Positions 18,827 through 27,900 of a stretch of DNA of 64,000 nucleotides are shown here, piece after piece. Position numbers and translations under genes: made by a program. The stretch lies in contig NZ_JANADR010000001.1 of assembly GCF_024199925.1 (NCBI RefSeq), positions 3,534,001-3,598,000 on the forward strand. Direction: 5' to 3'. The notes beneath the pieces are model-generated. The model was not told where the DNA came from, ran no database searches, and saw nothing but the letters and a program-made list of their open reading frames with translations. Source of the stretch: Bradyrhizobium sp. CCGUVB1N3 (GTDB lineage Bacteria; Pseudomonadota; Alphaproteobacteria; Rhizobiales; Xanthobacteraceae). Every line of letters begins with the position of its first letter. Position 1 is the stretch's first letter.

Positions 18827-19447
18827 TTACGCCTTGTGCGCGTCCATCACCTTGCGCACGGCGGGCCGCTCGGACATCCGCTTGAAATGATCGGCGACCT
18901 TCGGCGTCGCCCTGATGTCGACGCCGTCGCCTTCAAGCCAGAGCGACAGCGTGTAGAGATAGGGATCGCAGATCGTATACTGCTCGCCCATCACCCAGGG
19001 CCCCCTGAGCATCTTCTGGTCGATCAGCGAGAAGCAGGCGCCCATGGTCTTCGGGATCATCCGCTTCATGTCCGCGAACGACGTCTCCTCCGTCGCCCAG
19101 CGCACGCCGCGCATCTTGTGGGCGTGCGCCACGTGCACCGTCGAGCACAGATAGGAATTGAACGACTGCGCCTGCGCGAGCGCGAAGGCATCGTCGAGCG
19201 GCGCAAGCTTCGCACTCGGAAACACTTGCGCGATATAGGCGAGCATCGCCGGCGTCTCGGTCAGCACACCGCGATCGGTGACCAGCGCCGGCACGCGTCC
19301 CTTCGGGTTGATCGCAAGGTAGTCCGGGCTGTTCTGCTGGTTGCTTTTGAAGTCGAGCCGTTCGGCCGTGTAGTCGGCGCCCGCCTCTTCCAGGGCGATG
19401 TGGGAGGCGACCGCGCAGGTGCCGGGGGCGTAGTAGAGCTTGAGCAT
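18827..19447 (-). CDS. Glutathione S-transferase family protein (beta-like)
   Basis: 206 residues. LKLYYAPGTCAVASHIALEEAG has the Cys of beta-class enzymes at residue 11, which forms a mixed disulfide with glutathione. INPKGRVPALVTDRGVLTETPAMLAYIA has the cis-Pro and the Glu-Thr glutathione-binding pair. YTICDPYLYTLSLWLEG is the helical-domain signature. It is divergent from the FAD monooxygenase at 19574 with 126 bases between, so the two may be co-regulated, as often in aromatic breakdown; that link is inference. Confidence 0.92.
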   Translation of the reverse strand: MLKLYYAPGTCAVASHIALEEAGADYTAERLDFKSNQQNSPDYLAINPKGRVPALVTDRGVLTETPAMLAYIAQVFPSAKLAPLDDAFALAQAQSFNSYLCSTVHVAHAHKMRGVRWATEETSFADMKRMIPKTMGACFSLIDQKMLRGPWVMGEQYTICDPYLYTLSLWLEGDGVDIRATPKVADHFKRMSERPAVRKVMDAHKA

Positions 19448-19502
19448 AGGAGACCTCGTATCGAAAGCCGAACGTTACCGGCCGGCCGGCGCGGCGTCCA
19501 TA

Positions 19503-19555
19503 GGCCGCCCTCTTCGCAGTTGCCCACGGCCGCCTCCCCGTGCGAAGAGGCGGCC
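19503..19555 (+). promoter_or_regulatory. Strong leader hairpin before the FAD monooxygenase
   Basis: GGCCGCCCTCTTCGCA (19503) pairs with TGCGAAGAGGCGGCC (19541) over 15 pairs with one bulged C; the loop is 22 bases. The stem ends 4 bases before a GGAGGGG ribosome site. It could be an RNA control element or, since both strands pair, an operator. Confidence 0.5.
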
Positions 19556-19573
19556 AATCGGAGGGGTTTTGAC

Positions 19574-20860
19574 ATGACGGTCCTCATCGCCGGCGGCGGC
19601 ATAGGCGGGCTGACGCTTGCGCTCAGCCTGCACGGAATCGGCATTCCCGCAAAAGTGTTCGAGAGCGTCGCCGAGTTGAAGCCGCTCGGCGGCGGCATCA
19701 ACGTGTTGCCGCATGCGGTGCGCGAATTGATCGAGCTCGGCTTGATAGACAAGCTCGATGCGAACGGCGTGCGCACCTGCGAGCTCGCTTATTTCTCCAA
19801 GCATGGCAAGCCGATCTGGAGCGAACCGCGCGGGCTGGAGGCCGGTTACAAATGGCCGCAGTTCTCGATCCATCGCGGCATCCTCCAGCAACTCCTGCTC
19901 GACACCGCGATCGAACGGCTCGGCCGCGAGAACATTCTGACCAGCCATCATCTGACCGGCTGGCATGAGACCGCAGACGGCGTCCGCGCCGAGTTCATCG
20001 ACAAGGCGACCGGCAAGCCCTCCGGAGCTTACGAAGGCGCGCTCCTGATCGCGGCCGACGGCATCCATTCCGCCGTGCGCGAAAAGCTCTACCCGCAGGA
20101 AGGGCCACCGATCTGGAACGGCCGCATCCTCTGGCGCGGCGTGACGCCGGCAAGAGCCTTCCTCACCGGGCGCACCATGATCATGGCCGGGCACGAGATC
20201 CTGAAATTCGTCTGCTATCCCATCACCAAGGCGCCGGACGCATCCGGCAACCACCAGATCAACTGGGTTGCCGAGCGACACATGCCGCCGACCTATCAGT
20301 GGCGGCGCGAGGACTATAACCGCACCGCGCGGCTGGAGGAGTTCTTGCCGTGGTTCGAGGGCTGGCAATTCGACTGGCTCGACGTGCCAGGCCTGATCCG
20401 GAACTGCCCGCACGCCTACGAATATCCGCTGGTCGACCGCGATCCGGTCTCGCAATGGACTTTTGGCCGCGTCACGCTGTTGGGCGATGCGGCACACCCG
20501 ATGTATCCGATCGGCTCGAACGGCGCCTCGCAAGCGATCCTCGATGCCCGCGTCATCACGCGCGAGATCCTGGCGCACGGGCTGACGAGCGCGGCGCTCT
20601 CAGCCTATGAGGCCGAGCGCCGGCCGGCGACGACCGATCTTGTGCTGCTCAACCGCAAGAACGGCCCGGAGCAGGTGATGCAGCTCGTCGAGGAGCGCGC
20701 GCCTGATGGCTACGACGTCGTCACCGACGTGCTGTCGCAGAAGGAGCTTGAAGACATCGCCGCGAACTACAAGCGCGTCGCCGGCTTCCAGGTCGAGGCC
20801 CTCAATGCCAAGCCGCCGCTCGTGCCGCGGCATGCCGATGCGAGGCGCGCGAGCACCTAG
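19574..20860 (+). CDS. FAD-dependent aromatic-ring monooxygenase family protein
   Basis: 428 residues from ATG 19574, preceded by GGAGGGG. The dinucleotide fold is VLIAGGGIGGLTLALSLHGIG at the N-terminus, the second FAD motif is LLIAADGIHSAVREKLYP, and the third is RVTLLGDAAHPMYPIGSNGASQAILD. This is the group A flavin hydroxylase layout (as in 3-hydroxybenzoate 6-hydroxylase and PhzS). NAD(P)H would reduce the flavin and oxygen would hydroxylate an aromatic ring; the true substrate is unknown. A frame running back to 18731 through the type C repeat and the opposing GST gene is not coding. Confidence 0.92.
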   Translation: MTVLIAGGGIGGLTLALSLHGIGIPAKVFESVAELKPLGGGINVLPHAVRELIELGLIDKLDANGVRTCELAYFSKHGKPIWSEPRGLEAGYKWPQFSIHRGILQQLLLDTAIERLGRENILTSHHLTGWHETADGVRAEFIDKATGKPSGAYEGALLIAADGIHSAVREKLYPQEGPPIWNGRILWRGVTPARAFLTGRTMIMAGHEILKFVCYPITKAPDASGNHQINWVAERHMPPTYQWRREDYNRTARLEEFLPWFEGWQFDWLDVPGLIRNCPHAYEYPLVDRDPVSQWTFGRVTLLGDAAHPMYPIGSNGASQAILDARVITREILAHGLTSAALSAYEAERRPATTDLVLLNRKNGPEQVMQLVEERAPDGYDVVTDVLSQKELEDIAANYKRVAGFQVEALNAKPPLVPRHADARRAST

Positions 20861-20941
20861 CCAGGCCCAACCGATCGTGCATGATGTGATGGCGCTTTGG
20901 GTCGTTGCCGCACGGTCCGCAATGCCGTTGACGGGCGCGAG

Positions 20942-21367
20942 TTACCCGGAGCGACGACCGCCCAATCGCTTGAGCTTATTGATGACGCGGATGGCGTAAC
21001 CGAGCCCAGCCGGATTGGTCTGGCGCAAGAAGGCGACCTTTTTTACAAACTTTTCGACGTGCCATTTGGCGTGTGCACCCTCGCGGAAAAAGACAACGTC
21101 GCCGACACCGTAGCGTTTCGGCGTCATGCCATCGCTCTCGAGCACCATTGATCCTTCAAGGATCATGATCGTCTCGTCCAGATCGTAGTACCAGTTGAAC
21201 TTGCCCTCGGTGCAGGACCAGATCAGGGTCATGGCAGTGCCGCACGCGCTGGTCGACAGCAGGTGCGAGCGCGCTTCCGGGTTTCCTTCAATGATCCAGG
21301 ATGGCTCAATCGGGGACGGCTTGAGATCGACGTCGCAGTGGCCGGTCTCAATAAGCGCAAGCGTCAT
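20942..21367 (-). CDS. Cupin-domain protein
   Basis: 141 residues. The small cupin barrel is shown by GKFNWYYDLDETIMILEGSMVLE and YGVGDVVFFREGAHAKWHVEKF, which resemble the ureidoglycine aminohydrolase-type cupin motifs; the Glu and His residues would hold a metal. The fold is clear but the reaction is not. It converges on the FAD monooxygenase. Confidence 0.83.
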   Translation of the reverse strand: MTLALIETGHCDVDLKPSPIEPSWIIEGNPEARSHLLSTSACGTAMTLIWSCTEGKFNWYYDLDETIMILEGSMVLESDGMTPKRYGVGDVVFFREGAHAKWHVEKFVKKVAFLRQTNPAGLGYAIRVINKLKRLGGRRSG

Positions 21368-21751
21368 GGCTCACCTCAAGGCCTCAAGTAAAGCGCGGCT
21401 CGAAAATTTATCCCGTTCAAGTTTGTTAATTTCTAATCGGGGCCACCTACAATCAAAGCTTCCGCAGAGAATATGAAGTGGCCACTTTGCCGCACGTCAG
21501 CTCGACAATGCGTCGAACGTCGCGATTTGCCCGCAGGCTGCGCCCATCCACCCGCCTCTTATCCGCTGCGACAATAAGCGCGGAATCCAAATGCTCGCGC
21601 TGTTGAAACCGGCAATGATCGGTGCACTCATTGCGCGCGCAAGGAATCCGCGAGCACATCTTCTCATTGCACGCGTGGGTAGAACTCCATGCTGATGCGG
21701 AAGCATTGTCCCCCTTTTTGGGGAACGTGAAGAAGGTTCATCGCGCCTGTA
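21368..21751. other. Intergenic region without a supportable gene
   Basis: 384 bases. Short frames exist on both strands, for example a 68-residue one at 21453-21659 reverse, but none has a ribosome site, recognisable motif or neighbour support. A small decayed gene is possible. Confidence 0.4.
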
Positions 21752-22171
21752 TCAGCGAACCACCCTCGCCGCATCGAGCAGGCGCTCGCTGGCGGTGGCG
21801 GTCGCAAGCAGCGTGCCGTCTTCGGCCATCAGCTTCCCTTCGACAAACGCGATCGTCCTGCCGAGCTGGGTGACTTTGGCCTCAGCGACGATCGGCCCGG
21901 GTTTGGCCGGCGCGAGGAAGTTCACGGTCATGCTGACGGTCGTCGTATAGAGCCTGCCTTCGCTCATCACGAGCACTGCCGGACCCATCGTATCGTCGAG
22001 CATCGCCGAGAGCAGGCCGCCCTGGATGAAGCCGGCGGGATTGCAGAACTCCGGCTTGCCCTCGAAGCCAAGCTTGATCCAGCCCTCCTCGGGCCGGGCA
22101 TCCAAAAGGCGCCAGCCCAGGAGCTTGGCACAGGGCGGCATGTTGAAATCGTCGAGCGCGGTCTTGACCAT
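21752..22171 (-). CDS. PaaI-like hotdog-fold thioesterase
   Basis: 139 residues from ATG 22171, with a GGAGG ribosome site just upstream; the longer frame to 22264 is rejected. The hotdog fold shows in PPCAKLLGWRLLDARPEEGW and in FCNPAGFIQGGLLSAMLDDTMG, where Asn, Gln/Gly and Asp sit at the catalytic helix. VNFLAPAKPGPIVAEAKVTQLG is the matching strand. Such enzymes hydrolyse acyl- or aryl-CoA thioesters; the natural substrate is unknown. It lies downstream of mutY, 83 bases away and in the same direction. Confidence 0.9.
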   Translation of the reverse strand: MVKTALDDFNMPPCAKLLGWRLLDARPEEGWIKLGFEGKPEFCNPAGFIQGGLLSAMLDDTMGPAVLVMSEGRLYTTTVSMTVNFLAPAKPGPIVAEAKVTQLGRTIAFVEGKLMAEDGTLLATATASERLLDAARVVR

Positions 22172-22253
22172 CGGGAGCCTCCGTTTCGCTTCCCGATAGC
22201 GCAGCGCTGCTGCCAGCATGCTGTCAGGAGTGCGCGCGGAGCGAGAGCGCGCT

Positions 22254-23378
22254 TTAGAGACCAAGCCCGTGCGCGATCACCTTGCGCATGACGTTGGGCA
22301 GCGCCTCATCGGCAAGGGTTGCGATCGGCACCCACCGCATGCCCCTTGGCGCGCGGGTGCGGCCGTCGACCTCGGCGGTGTAGACCACGAGCTCCAGCGG
22401 GAAATGCGTGAACACGTGGGTGACCACGCCCAGCTTGCGCTGCCAGCGCGTGAGGCCCTTGATCCCAGGCGCCTGCCCGCGCGCAGCCTTGTCGTCCTGG
22501 CTGGCGAGCCAGTCCGAGCCCGGCACCTCGGTCATGCCACCGAGCAGACCCTTTTCGGGCCGCGAGCGGACCAGCAGCTCATCGCCACGGACGACGACGA
22601 AGGCCGCGCCGCGGCGCAACGTGCCGCTCTTCTTCGGCGCCTTGCGCGGAAACGTCTCCTGCGTGCCTTGCGCCCGCGCGACGCAATCCTCGTTCAACGG
22701 ACAGAGTGAACACGCCGGCTTCTTCGGCGTGCAGATCGAGGAGCCCAGATCCATCAACGCCTGCGCGCTGTCGCCGGCGCGAGACCTCTCGTCGCCGGCG
22801 CGAGAATCGGCGAGCAGCGTTGCCGCCAATTGCTGGATCAGCGGTTTTGCCTGCGGCAATTCCTCCTCGACGGCGTACAGGCGCGACACCACCCGCTCGA
22901 TATTGCCGTCGACCGGCATGGTGCGACGGTCGAACGCGATCGCGGCGATCGCCGCCGCCGTGTAAGGCCCGATCCCCGGCAACGCGCGCAGGCCCTCTTC
23001 GCTATCGGGAAACATGCCGCCATGCTCGCGCGCGACCGCAACCGCGCAGGCATGCAGATTGCGCGCCCGCGAATAGTAGCCGAGCCCAGCCCACATCCGC
23101 AGCACGTCGTCCTGCGAGGCGCGGCCGAGCGCCACAACGTCGGGCCAGCGCGCGACGAATTTTTCGAAATAGGGCCCGACCGCCTTGACCGTGGTCTGCT
23201 GGAGCATGATCTCCGACAGCCATACGCGGTACGGATCGGCCGTCTCGCCCGCTGCCGCGCGCCACGGCAACCGGCGGCGATGGCGGTCGTACCATTCGAG
23301 GAGCAATTTGGGGCGAGCGGAGGGGCAGGTGGCTGCCTGTGTCTTGTTTCGCTCGAGAGCTGCGCCTGATAGACTCAT
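22254..23378 (-). CDS. mutY: A/G-specific adenine DNA glycosylase
   Basis: 374 residues from ATG 23378. It removes adenine opposite 8-oxoguanine. Visible are WLSEIMLQQTTVKAV (catalytic Glu), the helix-hairpin-helix LPGIGPYTAAAI, MPVDGNIERVVSRL with the catalytic Asp, and the iron-sulphur cluster loop with CTPKKPACSLCPLNEDC (C-x6-C-x2-C-x5-C). The C-terminal Nudix-like domain begins near residue 230 and recognises the oxidised base. Between the last core helices there is an in-frame duplication, SRAGDERSRAGD, from a 21-bp tandem repeat. The frame continues far upstream to 24038 across a type A repeat and the DUF721 gene; that part is not coding. Confidence 0.96.
   Translation of the reverse strand: MSLSGAALERNKTQAATCPSARPKLLLEWYDRHRRRLPWRAAAGETADPYRVWLSEIMLQQTTVKAVGPYFEKFVARWPDVVALGRASQDDVLRMWAGLGYYSRARNLHACAVAVAREHGGMFPDSEEGLRALPGIGPYTAAAIAAIAFDRRTMPVDGNIERVVSRLYAVEEELPQAKPLIQQLAATLLADSRAGDERSRAGDSAQALMDLGSSICTPKKPACSLCPLNEDCVARAQGTQETFPRKAPKKSGTLRRGAAFVVVRGDELLVRSRPEKGLLGGMTEVPGSDWLASQDDKAARGQAPGIKGLTRWQRKLGVVTHVFTHFPLELVVYTAEVDGRTRAPRGMRWVPIATLADEALPNVMRKVIAHGLGL
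22771..22812 (-). repeat. 21-bp tandem duplication inside mutY
   Basis: TCGCCGGCGCGAGA occurs at 22771 and again at 22792, so two 21-bp units lie head to tail and add seven residues in frame. Confidence 0.7.
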
Positions 23379-23390
23379 GCATCCATATAG

Positions 23391-23493
23391 CGTCATTCCG
23401 CGATGGTGCGTAAGCACCAGACCCGGAATCTCGAGATTCTCAGGTGCGCAATTGCGCACCATAGTTCGACGCTGCACATCGCCCCGGAATGAC
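23391..23493. repeat. Intergenic palindromic repeat, type A
   Basis: Starts CGTCATTCCGCGATGGTGCG and ends GCCCCGGAATGAC, the inverse of the start except for the centre. An inner part has GGTGCGCAATTGCGCACC, a perfect 18-bp palindrome. It separates the divergent mutY and DUF721 genes, so it also sits between their promoters. Confidence 0.72.
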
Positions 23494-23504
23494 AGAAAGC
23501 TTCC

Positions 23505-23984
23505 ATGTCCAAACCCGGCCCCATCAGCGCAAAGCCGCTGTCGATCCTGCTCAACGACGTCTTTGCCGAGGCCTACGCCAAGCAGGGCTTTGCGGCGCGC
23601 GAATTGGTGACACGCTGGGGCGAGATCGCCGGCTCCGAGATCGCCGCGCATTCGGAGCCGTTGAAGATGCAATGGCCACGGCCGGTCGAGGGCCAGCCGC
23701 AGGAGCCGGCGACGCTGGTGCTGCGGGTCGAGGGGCCGATGGCGCTGGAGATCCAGCACTCCGCCGACGTCATCCTGGAACGGGTCAACCGCTTCTTCGG
23801 CTGGAATGCAGTCGGCAAGCTTGCCTTCCGCCAAGCCCCCCTGTCGAGCCGCGGCCGCCCGGCGCGGCCCCGCCCGCCCGACGCCGGGGCGGTGGCGAAG
23901 GTGGCCGAGACCCTCGGCAGTATCGAAGATGAACAATTGCGGGACGCGCTGGCTCGGCTGGGTGCCGCAATCAAGCGAAATTGA
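23505..23984 (+). CDS. DUF721/DciA-like protein
   Basis: 159 residues. The N-terminal KH-like DUF721 domain has LSILLNDVFAEAYAKQGF, LVTRWGEIAGSEIAAHSEPLK and LVLRVEGPMALEIQHSADVI. DciA, the best-known family member, helps load the replicative helicase DnaB in bacteria lacking DnaC. The extended C-terminus after residue 110, with RGRPARPRPP, is probably disordered, as in DciA. Whether this protein is the helicase loader of its organism is inference. Confidence 0.85.
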   Translation: MSKPGPISAKPLSILLNDVFAEAYAKQGFAARELVTRWGEIAGSEIAAHSEPLKMQWPRPVEGQPQEPATLVLRVEGPMALEIQHSADVILERVNRFFGWNAVGKLAFRQAPLSSRGRPARPRPPDAGAVAKVAETLGSIEDEQLRDALARLGAAIKRN

Positions 23985-24118
23985 GCCGCATTCCGCCGCT
24001 AATCTGGAGCCGTTGTTGCGGCCCGCCATTGCCTCCATTGCGGTTTCAAGCTAGCGACAGGCCGCTCAATCGGGGAGCTTTGGGCGTGCTTACGCCAATT
24101 TCGGGAGTTGGACCTTTG

Positions 24119-24772
24119 ATGATCACCCGCCGCGTCTTCACCACGATGCTTTCGCTGACCGGACTTGCCGTGGCTGCCGGGTTGTCGCCGCTGCGGCTCA
24201 TCACCGAGGCCATGGCGCAGAGCACCTCCGATGTCGCCAAGCCGGTGTCGCTGCCCGACATGGCGCTCGGTCCGGACAACGCCGCCGTCACCATCACCGA
24301 ATTCGCCTCGATGACCTGCCCGCATTGCGCGGCCTTCAACGAGCAGGTGTTCCCGAAGATCAAGAAGGAATTCATCGACACCGGCAAGGTGCGTTACATC
24401 TTCCGCGAGTTCCCGCTCGACATCAAAGCCGCCGCCGGCTCGATGCTGGCGCGCTGCATCGCCAATGGCGACGCGCCGAAATATTTCGCCGTCACCGACA
24501 TGCTGTTCCGCTCGCAGGCCGACTGGGTGACGAAGAACACCACGGAGACGCTTGCCCGGATCGGCAAGCAGGCGGGCCTCTCCCAGAGCCAGGTCGAAGC
24601 CTGCCTGAAGGACCAGGCACTGCTCGACAAGATCGCCGCCGACCAGAAATATGCGAGCGAGGTTCTGAAGGTCGATTCGACGCCGACCTTCTTCATCAAC
24701 GGCGAGAAGATCAAGGGCGAGGCCTCGTTCGAGGAATTCGCGAAGAAGATCAATCCGCTGTTGAAGAGCTGA
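24119..24772 (+). CDS. Periplasmic DsbA-family thiol-disulfide oxidoreductase
   Basis: 217 residues from ATG 24119. MITRRVFTTMLSLTGLAVAAG is a secretion signal with a twin-arginine-like start, cleaved probably after AMA. The mature protein has the active-site CPHC in SMTCPHCAAF, the alpha-helical insert, and VDSTPTFFINGEKIKGE with the cis-Pro opposite the active site. It resembles the DsbA/DsbG-like proteins common in alphaproteobacteria, which oxidise or isomerise disulfides in exported proteins. It lies 197 bases before smc. Confidence 0.92.
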   Translation: MITRRVFTTMLSLTGLAVAAGLSPLRLITEAMAQSTSDVAKPVSLPDMALGPDNAAVTITEFASMTCPHCAAFNEQVFPKIKKEFIDTGKVRYIFREFPLDIKAAAGSMLARCIANGDAPKYFAVTDMLFRSQADWVTKNTTETLARIGKQAGLSQSQVEACLKDQALLDKIAADQKYASEVLKVDSTPTFFINGEKIKGEASFEEFAKKINPLLKS

Positions 24773-24969
24773 TCTTCACGCTTTGATCCTGATTCGCGCT
24801 TCAAAAGCCTTGGGAAAAGCGTTGCTGGCCGGTTGCCCTTGAGCACCGGCGCGGCCATTGTCGCTTGTGCATAAGCCGCTCGAAGCGGTAGCCCAGACAC
24901 CGACATTTGCCTTCTATGGTATTGTCACGGCAGGGAGATTCGCGTCCTGCCAACAGAGAAGCGTGTTTT

Positions 24970-27900
24970 ATGAAGATCACCCGCCTGCGCCTTCATGGCT
25001 TCAAGTCCTTCGTTGAGCCCACCGACTTCGTGATCGAAGCGGGCCTCACCGGCGTCGTCGGACCGAACGGCTGCGGCAAGTCGAACCTCGTCGAAGCGCT
25101 GCGCTGGGCGATGGGCGAAACCTCGCACAAATCGCTGCGCGCCGCCGACATGGACGCGGTGATCTTCGCCGGCTCCGGCAATCGCCCTGCGCGCAACCAC
25201 GCCGAAGTGACGATGACGATCGACAATGCCGATCGCACCGCGCCGGCGGCGATGAATGACAGCCAGCTTCTCGAAATCTCCCGCCGCATCGAGCGTGAGG
25301 CAGGCTCGGTCTATCGCATCAACGGCCGCGACGTGCGCGCCCGCGACGTGCAGATCCTGTTCGCCGATGCCGCCACTGGCGCGCGCTCGCCGGCCCTCGT
25401 CCACCAGGGCAAGATCGGCGAGATCATCCAGGCCAAGCCCGAGCAGCGCCGCCGCGTGCTGGAAGATGCCGCCGGCGTCGCCGGCCTGCACGCCCGCCGC
25501 CACGAGGCCGAGCTGCGGCTGAAGGCGGCCGAAACCAACCTCACCCGCGTCGAGGACGTGATCGGCCAGCTCTCCGGCCAGATGGAGGGCCTGAAGAAGC
25601 AGGCCCGCCAGGCCGTGCGCTATCGCGAGGTCGCGGCCAAGGTGCGCAAGGCCGAGGCGACGCTGTTCCATCTGCGCTGGATCGGGGCGCATGCCGAGGT
25701 CAATGATTCCGGCCGCACCCATGATCTCGCCGTGCGCGAGATGGCCGAGCGCACCCAGCACCAGGCGGAGGCTGCCCGCATCCAGGCGATCCGCGCCGCC
25801 GGCATGCCGGCGCTGCGCGACGCCGAAGCCCGCGCCGCGGCTGGCCTGCAGCGGCTGACCAATGCGCGCGAGCTGCTCGACCGCGAGGAAGAGCGCGCCA
25901 AGGAGCGCGCCACCGAGCTCGAGCGCCGGCTGACCCAGTTCGAGGGCGACATCGCCCGCGCCCAGCAGCAGACCATGGACGCCGACGTCGCGCTTCAGCG
26001 GCTCGACGCCGAGGATCTGGAGCTGAAGGAAGAGATCAAGTCGCGCGTCGAGAAACGCTCCGGCGTCGACGAGCGCGTCTCCGAGGCCGAGGCGACGCTC
26101 ACCGAAGCCGAACAGCAGTTCTCCGAGCTGACCACGGCGCTTGCCGACCTCACCGCCAAGCGGAATCAACTCGAAGCCAACGTCCGCACCCACCGCGACC
26201 GCCTCGCGCGGCTCGACCAGGAGATCGCGAACGTCGCCGCGGAAGAGCAAAAGCTCGCCGAGGAGACCGGCGGCTTCGGTGATCTCGACGAGCTCACTGC
26301 TGCGGTGGAGAACGCCGAGCAGACGCTGGCGGCCTCGGAAGCTGCAGCCCAGGACAGCGAAGCCGCACACGTCGCGGCTCGCCAGACGCTGGAATCCTCG
26401 CGCTCGCCGCTGAATGAGGCCGACAAGCGCGTGCAGCGGCTGGAAACCGAGGCGCGCACGATCTCCAAGATCGTCAACGGCGAGACCAAGAATCTGTGGC
26501 CGCCGATCATCGACGGCATCACCGTCGACAAGGGTTTTGAAAAGGCGATCGGCGCCGCGCTCGGCGACGACCTCGATGCACCCGTCGATCCCTCCGCGCC
26601 GATGCGCTGGACCAACGCCGGTGTCACCGAAGGCGATCCGGCGCTGCCCGAAGGCGTCGTGTCGCTCGCCAACCACGTGCAGGCACCGATCGAGCTTTCG
26701 CGCCGCCTGGCGCAGATCGGCGTGGTGCCGCGCGAGCGCGGCGCCGAGCTCGTCTCGCAGCTCAAGACCGGCCAGCGGCTGGTCTCGCCGGAAGGCGACG
26801 TCTGGCGCTGGGACGGCTTTGTCGCGGCGGCTCACGCGCCGACCGGCGCGGCGCGGCGGCTCGCCGAGCGCGCCCGCCTCGTCGACATCGAGAACGAACT
26901 GGAGCAGGCCCGCATCGACGCGCAGATCAAGCGCCAGGCGCTGGAGAACGCGGAAGGCCAGTTGCAGATGGCCGCCGGCACCGAAGGCGCCACCCGCGAG
27001 GCCTGGCGCGCCGCGCAGCGCGAGCTCAATGCCGCGCGCGAGCGCCATGCCACGGCGGAGCGCGAGATCAACCGTCGCGCCGCGCGCAAGTCGGCGCTGT
27101 CGGAAGCGCACAGCCGCCTCGCCGCCGACCGCGCCGAGGCCGAGGCCGCGCACGAATACGCAGCGGCAGCGATCTCCGAGCTGCCGTCGAGCGAAGACAC
27201 CGAGATCCGGCTCGCCGCCGTGCGCAGCGACATCGAGGGCCATCGCCGCATGGCCGCCCAGGTCCGCGCCGAGGCGCAGGCACTGGCGCGCGAGGCCGAG
27301 CTCGCCGACCGTCGCGTGCAGGCGATCCTCGCCGAGCGCACCGAATGGCAGAACCGAAAGCAGAGCGCGGCCTCCCACATCGACACCATCCAGGCCCGCA
27401 TCACCGAGGTCTCGATCGAACGCAGCGACCTCGAAAACGCGCCGGCGGTGTTCGCCGAGAAGCGCAGCGCGCTGATCAACGAGATCGAATACGCCGAGAA
27501 TGATCGCCGCGTCGCCGCCGACGCGCTCGCCGAGGCCGAAACGGCCATGGCAGAGACCGATCGCGTGGCCAAGTTGACGCTCGAAGCACTGTCCAGCTCA
27601 CGCGAGGCGACCGCGCGTGCCGAGGAGCGCATGGAGGGCGCGCGGCGCCGGCTCGAAGACATCGAGCGCGAAATCCGCGACATGCTGGAGGTGGAGCCGC
27701 AGGCGGTCGCCGGCCTCGCCGAGATCGAGCCCGGCGCGGAACTGCCGCCGCTGCACGAGATCGAGGAGGACCTCGAAAAGATGCGCCGCGACCGCGAGCG
27801 CCTTGGTGCCGTGAACCTGCGCGCCGAGGAAGAGCTGCGCGAGGTCGAGGCCCAGCACACGGGTCTCACCACCGAGCGCGACGACCTCGTCGAAGCCATC

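Noticed and set aside
18731..19573. N-terminal extension of the FAD monooxygenase
   Set aside because: The extension crosses a type C repeat and is antisense to the GST gene; the flavin-binding fold begins directly after the ATG at 19574 with a good ribosome site.
21453..21706. Two short minus-strand frames in the gap after the cupin gene
   Set aside because: No ribosome site, no motif, and they overlap each other in different frames.
23379..24038. N-terminal extension of mutY
   Set aside because: The extra 220 codons cross a type A repeat and the oppositely oriented DUF721 gene, and MutY homologues begin near the ATG at 23378.
24925..27378. An 817-residue open frame on the minus strand over smc
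   Set aside because: Antisense to SMC, with the low-complexity Leu/Gly/Ala/Asp pattern typical of the opposite strand of high-GC coiled-coil genes.
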